Of a stretch of 64,000 nt of DNA, positions 24,944-34,149 are shown piece by piece. The notes beneath the pieces are model-generated. The model did no database searches and was not told the origin of the DNA. It saw only the letters and a program-made list of their open reading frames with translations. The number at the start of each line of letters is the position of its first letter. Within the stretch, counting starts at the first letter, position 1. This DNA is from JAFDVL01 sp964631865 (lineage in GTDB: Bacteria > Acidobacteriota > Blastocatellia > RBC074): the NCBI GenBank assembly GCA_964631865.1, contig CAZWAK010000008.1, positions 1 through 64,000 on the forward strand, written 5' to 3'. Both the position numbers and the translations under genes were made by a program.

Positions 24944-25252
24944 GTTTTGTCTCCTTGTGATCTGCCTTGACACTCTTTCGCAACCAATGGTGTCGCGGAA
25001 CTCCAGCGGCTTGCGAATTATGCCATGCGCGGGCGGAAAGTCAGAGACGCGCTCAAGCGAATTCGCACTTTCTTCGCGCGCCCGCCGAGCAAATTCTGGA
25101 AACTGCCGGGCAATCGTCCTTTCTCATGTACGCCCCATCTCTCGGAAATCCCGGTTCACGCCCACTGATCCGCTCTTTCGATGAGTGCTTCTGTTTTTTT
25201 CCCAAGATTCCAACCCAGTCTTGATCATCGTTTGTCGTTGGAGGTTACTTTT
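24944..25252. other. Divergent intergenic region
   Basis: This 309-nt spacer lies between two divergent genes. It holds the ribosome sites of both (AAGGAG leftward, GGAGG at 25240-25244 rightward). I see no ORF with good features, no repeat and no strong promoter match. Confidence 0.4.
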
Positions 25253-28200
25253 ATGAATCGCCGCGTTTGCACCCTGATTGTGATTGGTTTGTTGGCTGGT
25301 GTCAGTCTGATGCAATGGACGAGCGCCAGCGCGACCACGAGCGAAGGCTATCCCACGATAGCGCAGCGGCTGCTGGCCTTCACGGGGCAGGAAATTCAAA
25401 CCCGCCTGGCACGCATCGGCCTGTCTCGCAATGCTCCTCGTGCGGTTGCCGCCGTGCAATGCGACCAGCCGAATCAGATTGACCTCAACCCGGAGGTCGC
25501 GGTCGGCCCGATCATCGGGGGCGTCAATGGCAATGTGCTGGAACTGGGGACAAACGTCGCACTCAGCATTGCGATTCAAAATAACGGGCCGGATCAAGCG
25601 AACGTCGGTCAAGCCGTACTCAAGCTCAATCCCGGTTGGTTTCCGGCGGGCGTGACCGTCCAGAATTTCACGCCCGGCCCAACCTTTGCCGGTTGCACGT
25701 TTGCTCAAGCCACGAGCGGCGGCTGTGCGAATACGCAGCCGATTCCGAATAAATCGTATGGGAGCATTTACCTGGAAGTCGTCATTGGGAACGGCGCGAA
25801 AGGTACACGACTCGGTGGCTCGCCCAATACGGAATTGGTGACGGCGCAAGCCCAAAACTGCGCGGTTGATCCGGTTGCCAATCAGGGCGAAGACGCCGAA
25901 GCCGGAGATGGCGTGAGCGCAGTGACAGATTTCTTTGTTTGTGATCGCCGGACTGACCTCAACCCGGAAGTGGCGGTCGGGACGATCACAGGCGGCATCA
26001 ATGGCAACGTGCTGGAACTCGGAGCCGTCGTCCCGTTGACCGTTGCGCTGCAAAATGTTGGGCCGGATCAAGCGGGTGTCGGCGAAGCCCGCTTCAGCCT
26101 CAACCCCGGTTGGTTTCCGACGGGCGTGACCGTCCAGAATTTCACGCCCGGCCCAGCCTTTGCCGGTTGCACGTTTGCCCAGGCCACGAGCGGCGGTTGC
26201 GCCAACGTGCAGGCCATTCCCGCCAATTCTTCGGGTTCCGTTTCCTTTGAAGTCGTGATTGGCAACAACGCCAAAGGCGCGCGGTTGGGCGGCGCACCGA
26301 ATACCGAACTGGTGACGGTGCAGGCGCAAGGATGCGCGACGGATAACGTCTCCAATCAGGGCGAAGACGCGGAACCAGGCGATGGCGTCAGCCCGGTGAC
26401 AGATTTCTTCGTGTGTGATCGTCGCACCGACTTGAATCCTACTGTGACAGTTGGAGCGATTACGGGCGGCGTGAGTGGCAATGTGTTGGATGTCGGCGCA
26501 GTCGTGCCGCTGACGATCATCATCAACAACGTCGGGCCAGATCAAGCTAGCATCGGGGAAGCTCGCTTCAGCCTGAATTCCGGTTGGTTTCCGGCGGGCG
26601 TGACAGTGCAGAATTTCACGGCGAGTCCGGCCTTTGGCGGTTGCACATTTGCGCAAGCTACAACGGGCGGTTGTGCGAACGCGCAAGCGATCCCCGCCAA
26701 TTCTTCCGGCTCCATTTCCTTTGAGGTTGTCGTTGGGGCAAACGCAGCAGGCGCGCGGCTGGGTGGTTCGCCGAATACGGAATTAGTTTCTGTGCAGACG
26801 TGGGGCTGCGCGACGGATACTGTCGCCAATCAAGGCGAAGACGCCGAGGCGGGCGATGGCGTCGGCGCAGCAGCAGATTTCATCGTGCGGGTTTGTCCCA
26901 GCAAATTCAATGTCACGGGCGGCGGTACGTTCTGTGCCAATGACACGGGCGTCGCCGTTGGGTTGGACGGCTCACAAACGGGCATGAATTATCAGTTGAT
27001 CCGGGACGGCATAACGAATGTCGGCGCAGCCATTCCCGGCACGGGACAGGCGCTATCCTTTGGCTTGCAAACAACGGGAGGCACGTACACCGTCATTGCG
27101 ACAGAACCCACGTTCGGTTGTTCGACGACGATGACAGGCAACGCCGTCGTGACCGTCAACCCCGTGACCACAACGACTGCTTTGGCCAATCAAACAGTAT
27201 GTCAGGGGAGCAATGTCAGCTTCACGACCACCGCCTCCGGCACTGCGCCGTTCAGCTTCGTCTGGAAGAAAGGCGCGACCACCATCAACACAGGCATCAC
27301 CACCGTCGGCGCGACCAGCACGCTGAATTTGAGCAATGTGCAACCCGCTGATGCCGACAACTACAGCGTCGAAGTCACGGGCACGTGCGGCACGGTCACA
27401 CAAAGCGCGCTGTTGACGGTCAATCCCTTGCCCGTTGCGAGTGCGGGCGGCGCGCAAACGATTTGTCAGAACGGCACGACGACCGGCTTGGGCGGCAATA
27501 CGCCTCCCGCCACCACCGCCGGACAATGGACATCGAACAGCGGCGGAACCTTCACGCCCAATGCCACCACGCCGAATGCGACCTGGACGCCTGCCCTCAA
27601 CTTCACGGGCGTGGCGACGCTCACCTGGACTGTTCGCAGCACGGCGCAGCCTGCTTGTGGAACCACGCAAACGGCGACTGTCCAGGTCACTGTCAACGAG
27701 CCGCCCACCGTGACCACGCAGCCCGCCCCGCAAATCGTTGGGCAAAGCGCGACCGCGACGTTCACGGCGGCTGCCACTGGCACGCCGACGCCCACTGTGC
27801 AATGGCAAGTGGACACCGGCAACGGCTTCACGAATATTCCCGGCGCGACCAGCACCACGTTGACCGTTCCCAACGTCACGCTGGCGATGAATGGCAACCG
27901 CTACCGAGCCGTCTTCACCAACTCTTGCGGCAGCGCGACCAGTCAAGCGGCCTTGCTCACGGTCAATGCCCTGAACCTGAAATTGGGCGATCCATTGCTC
28001 TGTCTCACGGCAGATGGTTTGGTGGGCGTGACCGTCACCATCACCAATAACCATGCGGCTGCGGTCAACACCAACTTCACCGCGACGCTGCCCAGCACAC
28101 TCAACGGCTTGCCCGGCACAGGCTTGGCGAGCCTCAATCCCGGCGGCATCACGGTCACGAATTCCGCTGTCATCTGGATGGGTACGATTCCAGCGAACAC

Positions 28201-29194
28201 GACTGTCACGCTTACCTACAAAGCGCGCATCACAGCGGGTACGCCCGCCAATCAACCGATTTGTGTCGAGTCGGATGTCGTCTTCAACGGCGGCCCCAAA
28301 GCCGTCGTGCAGGAATGCCAAGTCCTCAACTGTCCGGCCAATGGCTCCGTCAAGGTGAGCGATCAAAAAGCTGGCTCGGTGCTGGTGTTTCCGTACTACG
28401 TCTCGAAACGCGCGGAGAAAAAAGACACGCGCCTGACCATCAGCAACCTGAGCGACAAGCCGATCTCCGCGCACATTTTCTTCATTGACGGCACGACCTG
28501 TCAGCAGGCCGATCAGTTCCTCTGCCTCACGCCCTACGCCAGCTTCTCCTTCAAAGCTTCGGAGCAAGACCCGGAAGCGACGGGCTGGTTGTTGGTCGTC
28601 GCCGTGGACGCGCAAGGTCGTCCGACGCGCGCCAATGGCCTGATTGGCAATGCGTTCGTCAACGACGGCGAGTACGTGGATAACTACGGAGCCGAAGCCT
28701 TCCAGGCGCATTCGACCTTGCTGGCGACGGTGACGGGCGACACGGCGACATTGTTCTTTGACAACCAAAGTTACGATGTCGTGCCGAATCAATTTGCCGT
28801 GGAAATTCAAAGCCCGCTGGATGCGCCGAATCAGCGCGTGGTGACGGTCGGCTTGCAAGGCGATCTGACGCGCAGTGCCCTGAGCGGAGCGGCGCAAATC
28901 GGCACGGCCACCGTCCTCAACGGCAATGAGCGACCGCTCGGCAGCTTTGTGTCGTGGTTGAGTGGCAATTGTCAGGCGCAAGCGACGATCACGACGAGCA
29001 GTCCGCGCGTGCCGGGCGGGATGAATGGGTTGATTCCGAAAGGACAAATCGGCACGATGCAGTTTCGCATTGGAGCGGGCGTGGGCTTGTTGATGACGCC
29101 GCGCACCGCGAGTTGGCCGGGGATACGGACGTTGCACAAAACGGGTTCGACGGCGACGACGCTGACCATCCCGTTGCTGCCGCCGGTTTGCTGA
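25253..29194 (+). CDS. Giant exported repeat protein with Ig-like domains and GSVLVFPY...PVC module
   Basis: This 1313-residue protein starts at the ATG at 25253, which has TTGGAGG upstream; an ATG at 25181 precedes it without a site. A signal peptide covers residues 1-27. Three tandem copies of a 158-residue domain follow (about 77-550), each starting DLNPxVxVG and holding NPGWFPxGVTVQNFT, GCTFAQAT and NQGEDAE. Next come a Cys-containing beta domain (551-645), two or three Ig/PKD-like domains (646-905) and a DUF11-like domain (906-1030). The C-terminal module (1036-1313) is also encoded alone at 1605-2567. The protein is probably a cell-surface or secreted adhesin-like protein; no sorting signal was recognised. 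Confidence 0.85.
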   Translation: MNRRVCTLIVIGLLAGVSLMQWTSASATTSEGYPTIAQRLLAFTGQEIQTRLARIGLSRNAPRAVAAVQCDQPNQIDLNPEVAVGPIIGGVNGNVLELGTNVALSIAIQNNGPDQANVGQAVLKLNPGWFPAGVTVQNFTPGPTFAGCTFAQATSGGCANTQPIPNKSYGSIYLEVVIGNGAKGTRLGGSPNTELVTAQAQNCAVDPVANQGEDAEAGDGVSAVTDFFVCDRRTDLNPEVAVGTITGGINGNVLELGAVVPLTVALQNVGPDQAGVGEARFSLNPGWFPTGVTVQNFTPGPAFAGCTFAQATSGGCANVQAIPANSSGSVSFEVVIGNNAKGARLGGAPNTELVTVQAQGCATDNVSNQGEDAEPGDGVSPVTDFFVCDRRTDLNPTVTVGAITGGVSGNVLDVGAVVPLTIIINNVGPDQASIGEARFSLNSGWFPAGVTVQNFTASPAFGGCTFAQATTGGCANAQAIPANSSGSISFEVVVGANAAGARLGGSPNTELVSVQTWGCATDTVANQGEDAEAGDGVGAAADFIVRVCPSKFNVTGGGTFCANDTGVAVGLDGSQTGMNYQLIRDGITNVGAAIPGTGQALSFGLQTTGGTYTVIATEPTFGCSTTMTGNAVVTVNPVTTTTALANQTVCQGSNVSFTTTASGTAPFSFVWKKGATTINTGITTVGATSTLNLSNVQPADADNYSVEVTGTCGTVTQSALLTVNPLPVASAGGAQTICQNGTTTGLGGNTPPATTAGQWTSNSGGTFTPNATTPNATWTPALNFTGVATLTWTVRSTAQPACGTTQTATVQVTVNEPPTVTTQPAPQIVGQSATATFTAAATGTPTPTVQWQVDTGNGFTNIPGATSTTLTVPNVTLAMNGNRYRAVFTNSCGSATSQAALLTVNALNLKLGDPLLCLTADGLVGVTVTITNNHAAAVNTNFTATLPSTLNGLPGTGLASLNPGGITVTNSAVIWMGTIPANTTVTLTYKARITAGTPANQPICVESDVVFNGGPKAVVQECQVLNCPANGSVKVSDQKAGSVLVFPYYVSKRAEKKDTRLTISNLSDKPISAHIFFIDGTTCQQADQFLCLTPYASFSFKASEQDPEATGWLLVVAVDAQGRPTRANGLIGNAFVNDGEYVDNYGAEAFQAHSTLLATVTGDTATLFFDNQSYDVVPNQFAVEIQSPLDAPNQRVVTVGLQGDLTRSALSGAAQIGTATVLNGNERPLGSFVSWLSGNCQAQATITTSSPRVPGGMNGLIPKGQIGTMQFRIGAGVGLLMTPRTASWPGIRTLHKTGSTATTLTIPLLPPVC
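25481..26902 (+). repeat. Three tandem 474-bp coding repeats
   Basis: Units start at 25481, 25955 and 26429, exactly 474 nt (158 codons) apart. The DNA remains clearly similar between copies, for example around the shared NPGWFP stretch. The copies differ by scattered substitutions with little length change, suggesting duplication followed by divergence within the reading frame. Confidence 0.85.
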
Positions 29195-29225
29195 GGCCAG
29201 CGAAACGCGAAGATAGTGCAAGGAG

Positions 29226-29335
29226 TACATTCTTCACTCTTCATTCTTCCTTCTTCATTGTTTTCGGGGCATTGCCTCGTCAGCGAATGAAGAAGGAAAA
29301 AGGAAGAAATGAAAAATGTTGCTCCTACAAGCCCA
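29226..29335. repeat. Heptamer-based inverted repeat downstream of the giant gene
   Basis: The left arm has TCTTCAC, TCTTCAT, TCTTCCT and TCTTCAT units. The right arm (from 29285) has the complementary AATGAAG, AAGGAAA, AAGGAAG and AAATGAA units. Outer AGGAG..ACAT and ATGT..CTCCT extend the stem. It sits about 30 nt after the stop of the giant gene in the convergent spacer with the aldo-keto reductase gene. Confidence 0.7.
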
Positions 29336-29417
29336 AACTGAGAATTGCTGTGCTGCTCTTCGTAGTGAAGTCTTTTTCTTGATGTTTATAGGCTATCGCC
29401 GCCTGCGCTCGCCATTC

Positions 29418-30386
29418 CTACCCACCCACGTATTCAGGCCGATCCAACCAACTGATTTTATTCTCGACGTTCTTCTTCCAATCTTCGAGCAGCGGCCCTT
29501 TGATGCGATTGGCGCGTTGATTCAGCGCGGTCATTTGCGTCGCGTCCATCGGCTTGAAGGTTTGCGCGATGCGCACGTCGTCTTCCAATTGCCCCGTCGT
29601 TGTACAGCCGAGCGTCACGCAATGCACCGGCAGGCTGAGCGCATACGTGATGCAATCTTTGACGCTGAAAGTTTGTAACAATTTGGAATTCGCCAACACC
29701 TTCATCCCTTGAATCCCCATCCCGCGTTCGACGGCAATCGGCAGCACTTGTTTTTCAAAGCTCAGGTACAACGGATCAGCAATGTGCAGCGGCATCAGAA
29801 TCGTTTCCCACTTGTCCGAACCTTTCAGCAAGGCCAAATGCACCTCCGGGTCGGTGTGACCGGTGAAGCCGAAGAAGCGACATTTGCCCGCTTTTTTCGC
29901 GGCTTCAAAGGCTTCATACGCTCCGCCGGGCGCGAAGATTTTTTCGACCTCGCCGAGGTTCGCAACTTCGTGACATTGCCACAAATCAATGTAATCCGTT
30001 TGCAGCCGCTTCATCGAAAGTTCCAGTTCGGCTTCGGCTTCTTGGCGCGAACGTTTGTTGCTTTTGGTCGTGAGGAAGATTTGCTTGCGAAACGACTTCA
30101 TCGCTTTGCCATAGATTTCTTCGCTGCGTCCATTGCCATAGCTATGCGCGGTGTCAAAGTAATTGATGCCGAGAGCGTGCGCGTGTTGCACGAGCGCGAT
30201 GGCATCAGCCTCGGAATTGGTCAGATGAAAGCGACCGCTGGCGAGGCCGACGATGGTCAATTTCTCGCCCGTTTTGCCGAAGACTCGTTTCGGGATGTCG
30301 CCTGCTTTGACTTTCGATTGTGATGTTGCGGCGAGCGGCAATAATGACGCACCTGCCAAGCCGCCGATGACTGCTCTGCGTTTCAT
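29418..30386 (-). CDS. Exported aldo/keto reductase
   Basis: This 322-residue protein starts at the ATG at 30386, with AGGAGG upstream. The N-terminus MKRRAVIGGLAGASLLPLA has two arginines before a hydrophobic stretch and fits a Tat signal, so the enzyme may be exported folded with its cofactor. The AKR catalytic tetrad is visible: Asp and Tyr in NYFDTAHSYGNG, Lys in TTKSNKRS and His in LWQCHEV. The rest follows the TIM barrel (YIDLWQCHE; GFTGHTDPEV; GMGIQGMKVLAN). It is the last gene of an operon with a beta-propeller protein and an SDR. The substrate is unknown. Confidence 0.87.
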   Translation of the reverse strand: MKRRAVIGGLAGASLLPLAATSQSKVKAGDIPKRVFGKTGEKLTIVGLASGRFHLTNSEADAIALVQHAHALGINYFDTAHSYGNGRSEEIYGKAMKSFRKQIFLTTKSNKRSRQEAEAELELSMKRLQTDYIDLWQCHEVANLGEVEKIFAPGGAYEAFEAAKKAGKCRFFGFTGHTDPEVHLALLKGSDKWETILMPLHIADPLYLSFEKQVLPIAVERGMGIQGMKVLANSKLLQTFSVKDCITYALSLPVHCVTLGCTTTGQLEDDVRIAQTFKPMDATQMTALNQRANRIKGPLLEDWKKNVENKISWLDRPEYVGG

Positions 30387-30403
30387 GATGAATCCTCCTG
30401 AGT

Positions 30404-31348
30404 TTACCGAATCACGTTGCCCTTGATGCCGAGCACTTGCGCGGCGACTAAGTTGTTGCCGAACACGTTCCAGTTTTTGAATTGCCACACGACTTTTTTG
30501 GCGCGCGTGACTTCGATGAGTTGCGGATTGTCCGGCCCGGCGTGCGTGTTGCCGATGATAATGTTGCCGTTCGGCAACACTTGCAGCGTCGTCATCCACG
30601 CGAATTGAATGCCGGGCAATTCTTTGTGATCTATGCTCCACACGATTTTGCCGGCGCGATTGACTTCCAGAATGCGATTGTTGTTGCCACCTGCGATCAG
30701 CGTGTTGCCGTTCTTCAAGCGGACAGCGCCAAAGACTTCGACGCCGTGCCCCTCGACGCCGTGCCCATCCGAGCGGGGACGATCACCCAACTCCATCACA
30801 TACGTCCACACGATCTTGCCCGTCTTGTCGTACTCAATCACTTTGCCTTCGCCTTCCTGACAAACCAGATAGCCACCATTGCCAACCGGGCGCACCATCC
30901 GTGTGTCGCGGTGCGCATTGGGCTTGGCGAGCGTGAGCGGAATCACGTGGACGATCTTGTCGTCTTTGTCCACTTCGATGATGCGCCCGTTGCCGCTTTC
31001 GGCAATCATCGTCAAGCCGTTTTTTAAGCGTTGATACGAATGAATCTCGACGCGACCGGTGTAACCTTCTTTCGGTTTGGATTCGTGTTTCCACACGACC
31101 TGCTTGTCTTTGTTGACTTCGACGACGGTCGTGTAGCCGGTCTGAAACAGCACGTTGCCGTTCGGCAAATATTGAATGTCGTGAATTTCGCGCGCGTCGG
31201 GATTCGGGACTTCCCATTCGATTTCGCCTTTGCCATTGACGATGGCGACGCGCTTTTTGTCTGCGCCGAGCACACGATAATTGGCTTGTGCGGCGGCGAT
31301 TTCGTGCAATGCCAGCAGCACGATGCAAACGATGAGCAGCTTTTTCAA
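30404..31348 (-). CDS. Exported beta-propeller protein (PQQ/NHL-like repeats)
   Basis: This 314-residue protein starts at a TTG with GGAGG 8 nt upstream; no nearby ATG fits. A signal peptide (ending HEIAAAQ) precedes about six blade-like repeats of the form LPNGNVLFQTG...VVEVNKDKQVVWKHE and LKNGNTLIAGGNNNRILEVNR. The repeats resemble PQQ or arylsulfotransferase-type propellers. It lies 17 nt before the aldo-keto reductase gene and may bind a small molecule or act with it. Function is not established. Confidence 0.75.
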   Translation of the reverse strand: MKKLLIVCIVLLALHEIAAAQANYRVLGADKKRVAIVNGKGEIEWEVPNPDAREIHDIQYLPNGNVLFQTGYTTVVEVNKDKQVVWKHESKPKEGYTGRVEIHSYQRLKNGLTMIAESGNGRIIEVDKDDKIVHVIPLTLAKPNAHRDTRMVRPVGNGGYLVCQEGEGKVIEYDKTGKIVWTYVMELGDRPRSDGHGVEGHGVEVFGAVRLKNGNTLIAGGNNNRILEVNRAGKIVWSIDHKELPGIQFAWMTTLQVLPNGNIIIGNTHAGPDNPQLIEVTRAKKVVWQFKNWNVFGNNLVAAQVLGIKGNVIR

Positions 31349-31376
31349 GGTGAATTCCTCCGATGGAAAATTGTCG

Positions 31377-32123
31377 TTATGACCGCAAATACGAAGCGCC
31401 GTTCACGTCCACGATTGCGCCGGTCAAAAAGTCCGTGCCTTCCGACGCCAAAAACAACGCCGTCCGCGCGACTTCTTCGGGATGGGCGACTCGTTTCAGC
31501 GGGCTTTGGTTGCGAATCTCGTCGCTCAGTTTATACGCCACGCGCTCGGTTTCGACAAAGCCCGGCGCGACCGAATACACAAAAACATTGTGCGGCGCTA
31601 AGGCTTGCGCGAGCGATTGGCTCAGCGCGTTCAGCGCGGCTTTGCTTGCGCCATACGCGGGCGCAGTCGGTTCGCCGCGAAATGCGCCGCGCGACGAAAT
31701 GTTCACGATGCGCCCGCCGCCTTGCGCAATCATTTGCTGCGCGGCCCAATACATCATATTCGCCGTGCCAATCAAATTCGTGTCAATCGTGTCGCGCCAC
31801 GCGGCTTGCCACGCGGCAAAACTTGCACTGGCAATCGGGTGGTCAATGTAAATGCCCGTGTTGTTGACGAGCACGTCCAAGCGCCCGTACCGCATGACGA
31901 CCGCTTGCACGAGTTGTTGCGTGGCGTTGGGATTTCGGATGTCGGCCTGAAACAGCGCGTGTCCTGTGCCGGGCAACGACGCCAGCGTTTTTTCGGCGTC
32001 AGTTTGATTGCTGTGATAGTGCAGCGCAACAGTTGCGCCGTGCGCGGCGAATTGTTGGGCGAGGGCGCGTCCGATGCCGCGCGCTGTGCCTGTGATGAGA
32101 ACGACTTTTTGCTCGAAGTTCAT
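31377..32123 (-). CDS. Short-chain dehydrogenase/reductase
   Basis: This 248-residue classical SDR starts at the ATG at 32123, with GAGGGA upstream; a start at 32192 would only add junk. The nucleotide-binding motif is TGTARGIGRAL. The NNAG motif reads NNTG, the catalytic Ser is in VNISSRG and YGASK supplies Tyr and Lys. It is the first gene of an operon with the propeller and aldo-keto reductase genes, spaced 28 and 17 nt. Substrate unknown. Confidence 0.85.
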   Translation of the reverse strand: MNFEQKVVLITGTARGIGRALAQQFAAHGATVALHYHSNQTDAEKTLASLPGTGHALFQADIRNPNATQQLVQAVVMRYGRLDVLVNNTGIYIDHPIASASFAAWQAAWRDTIDTNLIGTANMMYWAAQQMIAQGGGRIVNISSRGAFRGEPTAPAYGASKAALNALSQSLAQALAPHNVFVYSVAPGFVETERVAYKLSDEIRNQSPLKRVAHPEEVARTALFLASEGTDFLTGAIVDVNGASYLRS

Positions 32124-32223
32124 GTGTCCCTCGGGTTTTTGACTTTTGTTGGCAAATGAGTAGAATGCCCGTGCTTCCCACTGGCATAACATAGAATAAA
32201 CAATTTGATAACAGGAGTCCCGA

Positions 32224-34149
32224 ATGAAGTTGTATCCCCCTATTCATCCGGTCGTCAACCGTCTTTTCGCATCGGTTGTCTGGACAGTAATTGCCCTCAC
32301 TGTTCCCGCGTTCGCCCAATCTGACTTGATCCCGCTCGGCTCGTCCTGGAAGTACCTGGACAATGGCGACAGCCTGTGGATCAACTGGCGCACCCCGGAG
32401 TTTGACGATCAGCATTGGAAAATCAGCAACGCCAAATTTGGCTATGGCAGCGGCGACGAAGCGACCACGATTGATGCCGGGCCTATTCCCAATCACAAAT
32501 TTATCACCACCTATTTTCGGAAATCGTTCACGGTGGCGAACCCCGCCGCTTCCAGCCAATACCGCTTGCGCTTGCGGCGCGTGGACGGGGCCGTAGTGTA
32601 TTTGAACGGGCGCGAAGTCTTTCGCTCCAACATGCCAGCGGGATGGGTGAGTTATATCACACTCGCGACCGCTGCGGTCAGCCCCGCCGAAGCCAACACG
32701 TTGGTTGAGACGCAAATCAGCGCCAGCGCCTTGGTGCCGGGGCTGAATCACATTGCGGTTGAGGTGCATAAAAACAACGGCCTCGGCGCGATCAAGAGCT
32801 TTGATTTGAGTTTGACGGCGGATGGCACGGTTGCGCCGCCGCCGCCTTCCGGCAACATTGCTGTCGTGCGCGGGCCGTATTTGCAAATGGGGACGCCGAA
32901 CAGCGTCATCGTGCGCTGGCGCACCGCCACGCCGACTGACAGCCGCGTCAACTATGGCGACAACTCGAACCGGCTGAATTTGGCGACGACGGAATCCCCT
33001 CTGACCACCGAACATAGTCTCAAGCTCACGAACTTGTCGCCGAACACGAAATACTATTATTCCGTTGGCACGTCTTCGCAAACGTTGGCGGGCGGCGATG
33101 AAACTTATGCGTTTGTGACCGCGCCGCTGATCGCGAAGCCCACGCGCGTATGGGTGCTGGGTGATGCGGGCACGAACACGGACGATCAGCGTCGTGTGCG
33201 CGATGCCTATGCTCGCTTCACGGGCGCGCGCGGCACAGATTTGTGGCTGATGCTGGGCGACAATGCGTACGTGGATGGCAAAGACGATGAATATCAACGC
33301 GCCGTGTTTGAGATGTATCCGACGTTTCTGCGGCAAGCCGTGTTGTGGCCGACCATCGGCAATCACGACACGGCGGGTTCGATCAATCCGCCCGACGATT
33401 TGCCGTACTATCAAATGTTTACCTTGCCGCGCAACGCGGAAGCGGGCGGCTTGGCGTCAGGTACAGAAGATTATTACTCGTTCAATTACGGCAACATTCA
33501 CTTCGTCTGTTTGGATTCGATGACGAATGAGGTAAAGCCCGACAGCCCGATGTTGCGCTGGTTGATGAACGATCTGGCGGCGAATACGAAGCAATGGTTG
33601 ATCGCGTATTGGCATCATCCGCCGTACACCAAAGGCTCGCACGATTCCGATGTCGAGTACGTGGAAATTGCGATGCGCCAGCACGTGCTGCCGATTCTCG
33701 AAGCCTACGGCGTGGATTTGGTTTTGAGCGGGCACAGCCATTCGTACGAACGCTCGTTTTTGCTCGACGGGCATTACGGCTTTTCGGGCACGTTTTCCGG
33801 GAATCATAAAAAGAACGGCGGCAGTGGTCGTCCGACGGAAGGCGGCGCGTACACGAAGCACACGCTTGGCCCCAGCGCCCACGAGGGAGCCGTCTACATT
33901 GTCGCAGGCAGTTCCGGGCAAGCGACGGGCGGCGCGCTGAATCATCCCGCGATGTTCATTTCGCTGAACAACCTCGGCTCGATGGTGCTGGATGTGGACG
34001 GTCATCGGTTGGAGGCGAAGTTCCTGCGCGAGACGGGCGAGGTTGCTGACCACTTTACAATTAACAAAGGCAATTCTGTATCGAGATCAGGTGGCACATC
34101 AGGCCGCCCCCGCAACGCCACACAGCAAGTGAAGAGCAAACTCAAATGA
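32224..34149 (+). CDS. Exported purple-acid-phosphatase-like metallophosphoesterase
   Basis: This 641-residue protein has a signal peptide (residues 1-34), a beta-sandwich domain (about 40-200), a purple acid phosphatase N-terminal FN3-type domain (about 210-300) and a calcineurin-like core (about 305-560). Metal-binding motifs in order are VLGDAG, LGDNAY, IGNHDT, AYWHHPP and LSGHSHSYER. These match the five-block metallophosphoesterase pattern. It probably releases phosphate from organic esters outside the cytoplasm. Its last codon overlaps the start of the next gene (ATGA). Confidence 0.88.
   Translation: MKLYPPIHPVVNRLFASVVWTVIALTVPAFAQSDLIPLGSSWKYLDNGDSLWINWRTPEFDDQHWKISNAKFGYGSGDEATTIDAGPIPNHKFITTYFRKSFTVANPAASSQYRLRLRRVDGAVVYLNGREVFRSNMPAGWVSYITLATAAVSPAEANTLVETQISASALVPGLNHIAVEVHKNNGLGAIKSFDLSLTADGTVAPPPPSGNIAVVRGPYLQMGTPNSVIVRWRTATPTDSRVNYGDNSNRLNLATTESPLTTEHSLKLTNLSPNTKYYYSVGTSSQTLAGGDETYAFVTAPLIAKPTRVWVLGDAGTNTDDQRRVRDAYARFTGARGTDLWLMLGDNAYVDGKDDEYQRAVFEMYPTFLRQAVLWPTIGNHDTAGSINPPDDLPYYQMFTLPRNAEAGGLASGTEDYYSFNYGNIHFVCLDSMTNEVKPDSPMLRWLMNDLAANTKQWLIAYWHHPPYTKGSHDSDVEYVEIAMRQHVLPILEAYGVDLVLSGHSHSYERSFLLDGHYGFSGTFSGNHKKNGGSGRPTEGGAYTKHTLGPSAHEGAVYIVAGSSGQATGGALNHPAMFISLNNLGSMVLDVDGHRLEAKFLRETGEVADHFTINKGNSVSRSGGTSGRPRNATQQVKSKLK

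Noticed and set aside
25481..26902. CRISPR array or transposon repeats
   Set aside because: The repeats are 474 nt, contiguous and in frame within one protein.
25124..29230. Long minus-strand ORFs of 520 and 725 codons
   Set aside because: They lie opposite the giant repeat protein, have Arg/His-rich low-complexity translations, no signal or domain and no ribosome site. They are shadows of the GC-rich coding strand.
31999..33414. Minus-strand ORF of 471 codons
   Set aside because: Opposite the phosphatase gene with shadow-type composition.
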